Of a stretch of DNA of 64,000 bases, positions 1 through 6,436 are shown one piece after another. The position numbers and the translations under genes are program-made. Each line of letters opens with the position of its first letter. The stretch's first letter is position 1. Source of the stretch: Colimorpha sp045640985 (GTDB lineage: Bacteria > Bacteroidota > Bacteroidia > Bacteroidales > P3); the NCBI GenBank assembly GCA_045640985.1, contig JAZUFZ010000033.1, forward strand, positions 31,536 through 95,535, given 5' to 3'. The notes below the pieces were generated by a model, which saw only the letters and a list, made by a program, of their open reading frames with translations, was not told the DNA's origin and did no database searches.

Positions 1-1019
1 TGCACCAGCCCTTTGCCGAACGACCTGCGGCCTACGATCCTGCCCCGGTCGTTATCCTGGACCGCCCCGCTCACAATCTCGCTCGCCGAAGCACTGTATT
101 CGTCTATCATCACCGTGAGGGCTCCCTCCGTATAGATTCCTCCTCCCGGGGAACGGACGGTCTGCGGGCGGGAATGGGCCTCTTTCGTCTCCACTATCAC
201 AAGACCTTTCTCCAGCAGTTCCCCGCACACCTTTACGGCAGCCTCCAGCAGTCCCCCTCCGTTACCTCTGAGGTCGAGCACCAGATGCTCCATCCCCGCT
301 CCTTTCAGTTCCGTAAGTGCTTTGTGGAAATCCGTATAGGTGGTCTCCGTAAAGCTCGAAAGCTTCACATATCCTACCCCCTTCCCCAGCATACAGCTGT
401 AGTTCATCGAGGGCTGCTCTACCTTCGCTCGGCGCATCTTGTAGCACCTCCTGCCTTCCACGTTGCGCCTTACCACCCAGAGGCTCACCTCCGACCCTCT
501 TTTCCCGCGGATGCGGTTCACCACCTCTTCGGCACGCACCCCGGGACCGCACACCTCCATCGTATCTACCCTCACGATTCTGTCGCCCGGCAGCAGCCCC
601 GCTTTCGCGGCGGGCCCTCCGGGAAACACGGAACTCACACAGGTGGTGTCCTTCTGACGGCGCAGGGTCATCCCTACCCCCTCAAACCCGCCGGCCAGCA
701 GTTCCATCTCTTTCTCGAAATTCTCAGCCCCCACATATCGGCTGTGAGGATCCAGCGTGAGCAGCATCGCATTCAGCATTCCCTCTGCCACGCTGTCCTC
801 GTCTATCTCCTCCACGTATTCCTCCCTTATCAGCTTCAGCGCTGTGTTCATCTTGCGCTCCAGCACATCCCCCCGCGGGCAGGTTATTCGCTTTTGCTCA
901 TGACCCAGCAGGTTCCGCTGCATACCGTCCCGGCACAGCAGAAACCCCAGCACTCCGCCTCCCAGCATGGCCAGCAGCACGATTCCGTAGGATATTCCCG
1001 GCAATTTCTCTTTCGACAT
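1..1019 (-). CDS. S41 family C-terminal processing peptidase (partial, 3' end missing)
   Basis: A periplasmic or membrane-anchored serine protease of the CtpA/S41 family, which cleaves proteins near their C-terminus. The frame is open from the ATG at 1019 to the left edge, about 339 codons. Visible in order are an N-terminal membrane segment (about residues 5-25), the S41 N-terminal region (EYVEEIDEDSV), a PDZ domain (GVGMTL, then GGPAAKAGLLPGDRIV), and the protease domain with LDLRGNGGG. The catalytic serine lies in IDEYSASASEI and the general-base lysine in GRRSFGKG; both are present before the cut. The C-terminal part lies outside the window. It runs away from the radical SAM gene, with a pyrimidine-rich tract between them. 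Confidence 0.9.
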   Translation of the reverse strand, partial: MSKEKLPGISYGIVLLAMLGGGVLGFLLCRDGMQRNLLGHEQKRITCPRGDVLERKMNTALKLIREEYVEEIDEDSVAEGMLNAMLLTLDPHSRYVGAENFEKEMELLAGGFEGVGMTLRRQKDTTCVSSVFPGGPAAKAGLLPGDRIVRVDTMEVCGPGVRAEEVVNRIRGKRGSEVSLWVVRRNVEGRRCYKMRRAKVEQPSMNYSCMLGKGVGYVKLSSFTETTYTDFHKALTELKGAGMEHLVLDLRGNGGGLLEAAVKVCGELLEKGLVIVETKEAHSRPQTVRSPGGGIYTEGALTVMIDEYSASASEIVSGAVQDNDRGRIVGRRSFGKGLV

Positions 1020-1062
1020 AATCTTTATGAATTAATAAAGTTTCAAGTTACAAGTTCCAAAC

Positions 1063-1200
1063 CTCTTTCCTCTCTTTCCTCTCTTTCCCCTCTTTCCTCT
1101 CTTTCCCCTCTTTCCCCTCTTTCCTCTCTTTCCCTCTCTTTCCCCTTTTCACCCTCTTTGTCTTTTTGACTCTTTGTCTCTTTGTCTCTGAAAGAAACGT
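1063..1200. repeat. Pyrimidine-rich short tandem tract
   Basis: About 130 bp of irregular 6-9 nt units (CTCTTTCC and variants, then CTTTGTCTC) between two divergent genes. The same unit types recur at 2303-2461 on the other side of the radical SAM/tRNA-Cys segment. It ends in TCTCTGAAAGAAACGTT, a vestige of the 70-76-bp dispersed repeat seen near 11.6 and 35.6 kb. Confidence 0.75.
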
Positions 1201-1237
1201 TCCCATACACGGATTATTGCATCCTTCACAAAAAAAA

Positions 1238-1269
1238 TTTGCCCGTCTCGCAGAAAAGTCGTAATTTTG
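1238..1269 (+). promoter_or_regulatory. Bacteroidota-type promoter for the radical SAM gene
   Basis: TTTG at 1238-1241 and TAATTTTG at 1262-1269, 20 nt apart, matching the -33/-7 pattern of the Bacteroidota primary sigma factor. The start codon lies about 70 nt downstream. Confidence 0.75.
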
Positions 1270-1336
1270 CACCCGATTTCCAAAAACCGAAATCGCCTGA
1301 CCCTGAAAAAATAAAACCCTAAAAAAAAACAGCTCC

Positions 1337-2113
1337 ATGTTATTTGAACACACCATCGTAGGGCCCATACGGAGCCGCCGTCTCGGCAGTTCCCTCGGAG
1401 TCAATCTCCTGCCCCTCAAACACAAAATCTGTTCCTACGACTGCATCTATTGCGAATGCGGCTGGAACAGGGAATCCGAAGACGGCACGCTGGAATATGT
1501 CTCCCCGTCCCAGGTACGCGAGATGCTCGAAGCACGCCTCAAGGAACTCCAGGCACAGGGAACTCCTATCGACTCCATCACCTTTGCCGGAAACGGAGAA
1601 CCTACCCTCTACCCCCAGTTCCCCGAAATCGTAGATATCGTAGTCTCGCTGCGCGACCGGTACTATCCCCACGCCCAGACCACCATCCTCACCAACGCGA
1701 CCCAGCTCACCCGTCCCGAGATTTTCAACGCCCTCCTCAAGCTCGACAACCCTACCCTCAAGCTCGACGCGGGGAACGCCACCATGCGCCAGCGTATCAA
1801 CCTCCCCAACGAAAAGGCCTGCACCTATGAGGAACTCACCGGATGCCTCATCCGGTTCGGTTCCCGCTGCATCATCCAGACCCTCCTCTTCGACGGAACC
1901 GATGACCAGGGAAACCCCGTAACCAACATAGACCCAGAAGGTTTTGCGGAATACACCCGTTATCTCAAGCAGATACGGCCAAAATACGTGCAACTCTACG
2001 CGCTCGACCGCGCCACTCCAGCCAAAAACCTCCGCAAGCTCACTCCCGAGGAATTAAATATCTATGCGCAAAAGCTTCGCGCTGAGGGCATTGAGGCGAA
2101 AGTCTATGGATAG
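1337..2113 (+). CDS. Radical SAM protein
   Basis: A radical S-adenosylmethionine enzyme of 258 residues. The iron-sulfur ligands are C32, C36 and C39 in the motif CSYDCIYC. The SAM-binding glycine region is seen in TFAGNGEPTL. The N-terminus (FGPIRSRRLGSSLGVNLLP-like) is typical of a family that Bacteroidota carry as a single-domain protein of unknown substrate, related to the wyosine-type radical SAM enzymes. No auxiliary C-terminal cluster is visible. A good promoter precedes it, and tRNA-Cys follows 70 nt downstream behind its own promoter. The family is certain; the substrate is unknown. Confidence 0.88.
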   Translation: MLFEHTIVGPIRSRRLGSSLGVNLLPLKHKICSYDCIYCECGWNRESEDGTLEYVSPSQVREMLEARLKELQAQGTPIDSITFAGNGEPTLYPQFPEIVDIVVSLRDRYYPHAQTTILTNATQLTRPEIFNALLKLDNPTLKLDAGNATMRQRINLPNEKACTYEELTGCLIRFGSRCIIQTLLFDGTDDQGNPVTNIDPEGFAEYTRYLKQIRPKYVQLYALDRATPAKNLRKLTPEELNIYAQKLRAEGIEAKVYG

Positions 2114-2126
2114 GCGAAAAAAAAAT

Positions 2127-2157
2127 TTTGTCAATTCAAAAAAAGGTTGTAATTTTG
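2127..2157 (+). promoter_or_regulatory. Promoter of tRNA-Cys
   Basis: TTTG at 2127-2130, 19-nt spacer, TAATTTTG at 2150-2157. The whole stretch resembles the promoter of the 21.3-kb tRNA cluster well beyond the two boxes, including GTCAATTCA in the spacer. Confidence 0.8.
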
Positions 2158-2183
2158 CATCCGCTTTCGCAAGAAAACAAGAA

Positions 2184-2254
2184 GGTCGTTTGGCCGAGGG
2201 GCTAGGCACAGGTCTGCAAAACCTGCTACTCCGGTTCAAATCCGGAAGCGACCT
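2184..2254 (+). tRNA. tRNA-Cys (anticodon GCA)
   Basis: A 71-nt cloverleaf. The acceptor stem GGTCGTT pairs with AGCGACC (one G-U pair), discriminator U. The anticodon stem CAGGT/ACCTG encloses loop CTGCAAA with anticodon GCA. The T arm CCGGTTCAAATCCGG is intact. CCA is not encoded. Confidence 0.95.
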
Positions 2255-2302
2255 CAAAAACACAAAGAGACTGACACAACGCCAGCCTCTTTTTTCATAT
2301 CC

Positions 2303-2461
2303 ACATCCCCTCTCTTTCCCCTCTTTCCTCTCTTTCCCCCTCTTTTACCCTTAACCCCTTAAACTCTCTTTGACTCTTTGACTCTTTGACCCTTAAACTC
2401 CCTTTGACCCTTTGACTCTTAAACTCTCTTTGACCCTTTGACTCTTTGACTCTTTCCCCCT
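2303..2461. repeat. Tandem heptanucleotide-like tract (CTTTGAC / CTTTCCC units)
   Basis: About 160 bp with many copies of CTTTGACT, CCTTTGAC and CTTAAACTC in irregular tandem, between tRNA-Cys and the FKBP gene. A shorter tract with related units lies at 1063-1200. It has no coding potential that I would trust. Confidence 0.8.
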
Positions 2462-2527
2462 TTTTTCCGCGGATGCACAATAAAACCACGCCCACCTGCG
2501 TTATAACAAGAAAAAACCCACAACACT

Positions 2528-3136
2528 ATGGATAAACTAAGCTACGCAATGGGCCTCAACATCGCCCAGCAACTGAAAGAAATAGGAATGAAAGAAGCCC
2601 TCAAGGCAGAAGATTTCGCAATGGGCGTGAACGATATGATCACGGGCAAGGAATTAAAGATACCCGTGAACGAGGTGAACGGGATATTGACGAAATTCTT
2701 CAACGATCTGGAAGCCCGGCAGCAGGCAGCCGCCCGTGAGGCGGGTCAGCATGCCCGTGAAGCCGGAGAAAAATTCCTGGCCGAAAACGCCAAGAAGGCA
2801 GGAGTTCACGTTACAGAGAGCGGATTGCAATATGAAGTCCTTACCGAAGGCTCAGGCCGCCAGCCCAAGGCAACCGACAAGGTAAGATGCCACTATCACG
2901 GCACGCTGACCGACGGTACCGTCTTCGACTCAAGCTACCAGCGGGGCGAGCCCTGCGACTTCGGCTTGAATCAGGTGATAGCCGGATGGACCGAAGGGGT
3001 TCAGCTCATGAAAGAAGGGGCAAAATATCGCTTCTATATCCCCTATAACCTTGCCTACGGTGAACGCGGAGCCGGCAGTTCCATTCCGCCCTATTCGGCG
3101 CTTATCTTCGATGTAGAACTGATCAGGATACTGTAA
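2528..3136 (+). CDS. FKBP-type peptidyl-prolyl cis-trans isomerase
   Basis: A 202-residue proline isomerase of the FklB/Mip class. Residues 1-90 form the helical dimerisation region (MDKLSYAMGLNIAQQL, an FKBP N-terminal motif). Residues about 100-202 are the FKBP domain with HYHGTLTDGTVFDSS, VIAGWTEG and YGERGAGSSIPPYSAL, the usual active-site landmarks. There is no signal peptide or lipobox, so it is probably cytoplasmic, unlike the many exported Mip relatives of this phylum. A small lipoprotein gene follows 9 nt downstream and is probably co-transcribed. Confidence 0.92.
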   Translation: MDKLSYAMGLNIAQQLKEIGMKEALKAEDFAMGVNDMITGKELKIPVNEVNGILTKFFNDLEARQQAAAREAGQHAREAGEKFLAENAKKAGVHVTESGLQYEVLTEGSGRQPKATDKVRCHYHGTLTDGTVFDSSYQRGEPCDFGLNQVIAGWTEGVQLMKEGAKYRFYIPYNLAYGERGAGSSIPPYSALIFDVELIRIL

Positions 3137-3145
3137 TGTAAAGAT

Positions 3146-3625
3146 ATGATGAAAAAATCAGCCTTATTTGTAATACTGTCCCTGATGATGTGCGGATGCC
3201 TCGGACTGAAAGACCCCGTCGTTCAGCGTTACGCTCCCCTGAAGGGCTACAGATACGTTATGGTGAACCCGACAGGAGAAATCTACTCATATACCTCAAA
3301 CACCAACAGTTCGGAATCGGGCTCTGTTTCGGAGTATTATACCCGGTACGTATGCCCCGCCGAGGTGATTACCGGACAGATGCTCAAAGCAGGATTTGTG
3401 CCCGTGGATGCAGTAAAACCCGAATATGCCCACCAGACCCTTATCGTCAATTACGGTGAATCGGGACGCACCAGTTCCACCCGGATTGAGGTCGTAGTGC
3501 AGATACTTTCGGCCTCATCCGATGAAATCCTCTGCCTCGGAACGGCAGAAGGCCGGGGAGCCACAGAGGCTGATGCTGTCAGAAACGCCATCAACCGCTG
3601 TATGGACCAGATCTTCGGACATTGA
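3146..3625 (+). CDS. Putative lipoprotein of unknown function
   Basis: 159 residues. The N-terminus MMKKSALFVILSLMMCGC is a signal sequence with a probable lipobox cysteine at about residue 18, so the protein would be anchored in the outer or inner membrane. The rest is mixed alpha/beta with a repeat of small polar residues (about 48-60). The final part (EGRGATEADAVRNAINRCMDQIFG) resembles the ends of DUF4136-like lipoproteins, but I cannot assign the family firmly. It follows the FKBP gene closely, suggesting one operon. Confidence 0.75.
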   Translation: MMKKSALFVILSLMMCGCLGLKDPVVQRYAPLKGYRYVMVNPTGEIYSYTSNTNSSESGSVSEYYTRYVCPAEVITGQMLKAGFVPVDAVKPEYAHQTLIVNYGESGRTSSTRIEVVVQILSASSDEILCLGTAEGRGATEADAVRNAINRCMDQIFGH

Positions 3626-3695
3626 TAGATTCCTACCGCCCGCATTGATCCCCGGAAGCGACCACCAAAAGGTCTTGAGCAAAAGCTCATAACCG

Positions 3696-3788
3696 CTGAA
3701 AGAGGCCATGAGCACCACAAGTAAAATCAAATAACATTCAACAACCTCTGAAAGAGGTCATGAGCAACACAAGTAAAATCAAATAACA
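3696..3788. repeat. Two direct copies of a 41-bp repeat
   Basis: Two copies, at 3696-3736 and 3748-3788, start CTGAAAGAGG and end AAGTAAAATCAAATAACA, with a 52-bp period. A third copy (GCCATGAGCACCAC, then GTAAAATCAAATAA) lies at 11518-11559. Copy two and the 11.5-kb copy also share the following AGCGAATAA. The repeat ends 11 nt before the start codon of the next gene. Confidence 0.85.
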
Positions 3789-3799
3789 AGCGAATAACC

Positions 3800-4591
3800 A
3801 TGAAAACCTTAATCATTTTATTTTTCGTATGTCTGGTTTTTTCCAGTTTCGGATGGAAGAAATTCGTATGGTTCCTCTCCTTAGGCTATGGCTATTCCGT
3901 TGCCGCCTGTGCAGTCGCCATGCTCATAATGCATTGGGAAAATGCCACCTGGGCGACAGGACTGATGTGTCTGACACTGGCAGTCTATGGCTGCCGTCTG
4001 GGAACGTATTGCCTGAGCCGCGAACTCAAAAGCCTCTCATATCAGAAGCAATTGCCCGATCTCACCAAGACCAGCCGGCCGATGACCTTCGGACCCAAAC
4101 TGAGTATCTGGCTGTCCGTAAGTCTGCTGTATGTGATGGAAGTGAGCCCTGTGGCTTTCCGCATGGACGGCGGGATTGAGAACCTCTGGCAATGGATCGG
4201 ACTGATTATTATGATATCGGGAGTAGCCCTCGAAAGCGCTTCCGATGCCCAGAAATCGGCTGCGAAGAAGAAAAACCCCAACCGGTTCGTAGATACGGGA
4301 CTGTTCCGCATCGTGCGATGCCCCAACTATTTAGGTGAAGTAACCGTATGGACGGGCTGTTTCCTTGGAGGCATAGGAGCCTATCAGATGTGGTGGCAAT
4401 GGGTAATTGCCGGACTGGGCTATATCTCCATTGTATATATTATGTTCGGGGGCGCGCGAAGACTTGAGCTGCGGCAGAACCGAAATTACGGCAACGATCC
4501 TGAATATCAGGCATACGTGAAGAAAACTCCGATACTGCTTCCCCTGGTTCCGCTTTACAGCGTAGCAAAATACGAATGGCTGAAAGGCTGA
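3800..4591 (+). CDS. DUF1295 membrane protein (steroid 5-alpha-reductase/isoprenylcysteine methyltransferase-like)
   Basis: 263 residues with about six membrane segments. The C-terminal half carries the family hallmark: DTGLFRIVRCPNYLGEVTVW (about 167-187) and the final RRLELRQNRNYGNDPEYQAY (about 217-240), the cofactor-binding end of the DUF1295/ICMT fold. Close relatives are annotated as membrane oxidoreductases or methyltransferases with unknown substrate. The start at 3800 directly follows the tandem repeat; no TAnnTTTG promoter is visible within 150 bp. Confidence 0.88.
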   Translation: MKTLIILFFVCLVFSSFGWKKFVWFLSLGYGYSVAACAVAMLIMHWENATWATGLMCLTLAVYGCRLGTYCLSRELKSLSYQKQLPDLTKTSRPMTFGPKLSIWLSVSLLYVMEVSPVAFRMDGGIENLWQWIGLIIMISGVALESASDAQKSAAKKKNPNRFVDTGLFRIVRCPNYLGEVTVWTGCFLGGIGAYQMWWQWVIAGLGYISIVYIMFGGARRLELRQNRNYGNDPEYQAYVKKTPILLPLVPLYSVAKYEWLKG

Positions 4592-4616
4592 CGCCGCCAA
4601 TTGGAAGACCTTACAG

Positions 4617-4669
4617 AGAGGAGAAAAACGATGTTCCCTTGGGAAAGAGGGCGTTTTTCTCCTCTTTTT
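4617..4669 (+). terminator. Rho-independent terminator after the DUF1295 gene
   Basis: AGAGGAGAAAAACG pairs perfectly with CGTTTTTCTCCTCT across a 21-nt loop, followed by TTTTC. Confidence 0.9.
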
Positions 4670-4720
4670 CGTTATCCACGCGAAGCGGGTTATACCCCTG
4701 TGTGGATGTGTTTTGTATGG

Positions 4721-4839
4721 GGTAACTCCCTTCTATCTTCTTTTTATCTCCATATTAACTTCTTTTTATCTCCTTTCCTTAGAATAAGAGATAGAAAAAA
4801 GATAAACTGGAGATAAAAAGAAGATAGAAGGGAGTTACC
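4721..4839. repeat. 119-bp palindromic element with 32-bp perfect terminal inverted repeats (copy 1)
   Basis: It begins GGTAACTCCCTTCTATCTTC and ends with the exact reverse complement; the perfect inverted repeat is 32 bp, with an imperfect AT-rich centre. Other copies lie at 16873-16989 and, cut by the edge, at 63945-64000. It contains no reading frame, so if mobile it would be a MITE-like non-autonomous element. No target-site duplication is evident. Confidence 0.85.
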
Positions 4840-4930
4840 TGCCCAAAATGACATCCATGGAAGGGAATTTCCTGATATAAATCGGAGGCCGGTGAGACGG
4901 ATTCTGGAGCCCGTATGAAGCGGAAAGACA

Positions 4931-4961
4931 TTGCGTGATACGGAAAATTTATGTACTTTTG
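4931..4961 (+). promoter_or_regulatory. Promoter of the sigma factor operon
   Basis: TTG at 4931-4933 and TACTTTTG at 4954-4961, 20 nt apart. A transcript starting near 4968 would exclude the in-frame ATG at 4935, which helps decide the start of the next gene. Confidence 0.7.
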
Positions 4962-5018
4962 CAAAAAAATATTTGCGGAAGGTGTGATTTTCCCGGTCTT
5001 CCGGCGTTTAATATAGGC

Positions 5019-5501
5019 ATGAACGAAGTCAAACATCCATTTCTGGCAATTGTAGAGCAGCACTCAGCCGCTATCGGAAAGATATGCCGGTCCTTCTGCC
5101 GGTCGTGCCCGGAGGAGATGGAGGACCTGCGCCAGGATATAATTCTTGCCCTATGGACTGGATGGAAACGCTATCGTCCTACAGCCAGGAGTATTACATG
5201 GGTGTGGCGTATCGCATTGAACACAAGCATCTCATGGTGGCGGAACCGCCAGCGCCAGGTGCCTTCCGAACCGCTGCCGCCATACGAAATCGCCGCTTCC
5301 GACGATGGGCAGGAGGCCGCTCTGATCAACCATCTGGCCAGTTGTCTTACTCCGCCTGAGCGCCGCCTTCTTGAGCTCTATCTTGAAGGCTGGTCTATGA
5401 AAGAGATCGGCGTCATGCTGGGGATGAGCGAAACCAATGTGCAGACAAAAATCAGTCGTATAAAGAAAAAAATGAGGAATTATCATGAAACAGATAGATG
5501 A
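5019..5501 (+). CDS. ECF-type RNA polymerase sigma factor
   Basis: A group 4 sigma-70 family factor of 160 residues. Region 2 covers about residues 8-75 (EEMEDLRQDIILALW, then the WRIALNTSISWWR core-binding and -10 recognition helices). Region 4 covers about 100-155, with the helix-turn-helix LTPPERRLLELYLEGWSMKE and MLGMSETNVQTKISR. I chose the ATG at 5019 because the promoter lies at 4931-4961 and family members start just before this point. The next gene overlaps its end by 17 nt, the usual sigma/anti-sigma arrangement. It probably drives the receptor operon that follows. Confidence 0.9.
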   Translation: MNEVKHPFLAIVEQHSAAIGKICRSFCRSCPEEMEDLRQDIILALWTGWKRYRPTARSITWVWRIALNTSISWWRNRQRQVPSEPLPPYEIAASDDGQEAALINHLASCLTPPERRLLELYLEGWSMKEIGVMLGMSETNVQTKISRIKKKMRNYHETDR

Positions 5502-5787
5502 TATAATTGAGCAGATTCATGACGCCAATGCCCGTCAGCGGATTCAGGAAATGGAATCCGTAAGTACGCCTGCGTCAAGAAAGTTCTCTCCATTGCGATT
5601 GTCAGGAATAGGCGTTGCCGCGGCGATACTGCTGTTGTTGATTGTATTGCCTCCGGAGGGACTTCGTCATCCGGTATATGCCCATTGCACCAGTTCAGAG
5701 GGAATTGTCGTTTATTGTGAAAACTGCAGCAATGCCGATGAAGCTGTGGCTCACATGGAATACCTTATGTCCACACTGGAATTATAG
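5485..5787 (+). CDS. Small single-pass membrane protein, candidate anti-sigma factor
   Basis: 100 residues with an N-terminal cytoplasmic part of about 35 residues, one membrane segment (about 37-56, AAAILLLLIVLP), and a short periplasmic part holding three cysteines and a histidine (HCTSSEGIVVYCENC). It overlaps the sigma gene. The topology and position fit an anti-sigma factor, but it is very short and I see no FecR or zinc-ribbon anti-sigma domain. The CxxC in the periplasmic part could bind metal or form a disulfide. The function is inferred from context only. Confidence 0.65.
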   Translation: MKQIDDIIEQIHDANARQRIQEMESVSTPASRKFSPLRLSGIGVAAAILLLLIVLPPEGLRHPVYAHCTSSEGIVVYCENCSNADEAVAHMEYLMSTLEL

Positions 5788-5863
5788 ATATACAATATAA
5801 TATATTAACCTACAGGGAATCAGCACAGTGCACGGTGCCGTCCCGATTAAAAAACGCATTATC

Positions 5864-6436
5864 ATGAAAAAGTATTTGTTTGCATTCATTATGCTGGCAT
5901 TCAGCCTCAGCCACACAACGATCCAGGCCCAGACGGCACTCTACATGTCATACGTAAAACAACCGGGAATTGACGCCCTATGCGTGACAGGTTATCCGAT
6001 AGGCAACGGGCAGAAGGTGACCGTGACCATACTCGAATCCGGGGACAGCGCCACTTGCGCCAGGATTATTAAGGAACTCAAAGCGCTTCCTAAAGCAAAA
6101 AACAAGGCCTCCAAGGAGGAAAAGATAAAGTTTCCATCCACCTTGTGCAATTCCGACACCGGCTGCTATGACGCAATAAAACTGGTGCCCTATCTGGAAC
6201 TCACGGAGCTCAACGTCCGTGAAGCCACAGCATCTGAGAGCAGAAAGACTGTTCAGTTCAGCGTCTTCAGCCGCCAAGCGATCCGCGGCGACAAGGGGAC
6301 ATACCTGGTATGGATTTCAGCAACTACGCAAGCCGTGCTGGTATTCCATTGCCCCAACGACGAAGTCTATTACCAGGTAATCAAATATATCGTCAATAGA
6401 GAGGTAAAACCAGTCACCAAAGATCAGAAAAAATGA
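5864..6436 (+). CDS. Secreted protein of unknown function
   Basis: 190 residues from the ATG at 5864, chosen because it starts a clear signal peptide (MKKYLFAFIMLAFSLSH, cleavage near IQAQ). The in-frame ATG at 5828 would place 12 polar residues before it. The mature part has two cysteine pairs (around DSATCAR and LCNSDTGC) and a C-terminal lysine-rich end. I do not recognise the family. It lies between the anti-sigma candidate and the receptor, overlapping the receptor start by 4 nt (ATGA), so it probably works with the receptor at the envelope. Confidence 0.75.
   Translation: MKKYLFAFIMLAFSLSHTTIQAQTALYMSYVKQPGIDALCVTGYPIGNGQKVTVTILESGDSATCARIIKELKALPKAKNKASKEEKIKFPSTLCNSDTGCYDAIKLVPYLELTELNVREATASESRKTVQFSVFSRQAIRGDKGTYLVWISATTQAVLVFHCPNDEVYYQVIKYIVNREVKPVTKDQKK

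Noticed and set aside
174..1169. 331-codon forward frame at the left edge
   Set aside because: It is antisense to a clear S41 protease, His/Pro/Ser-rich, and ends in the pyrimidine tract.
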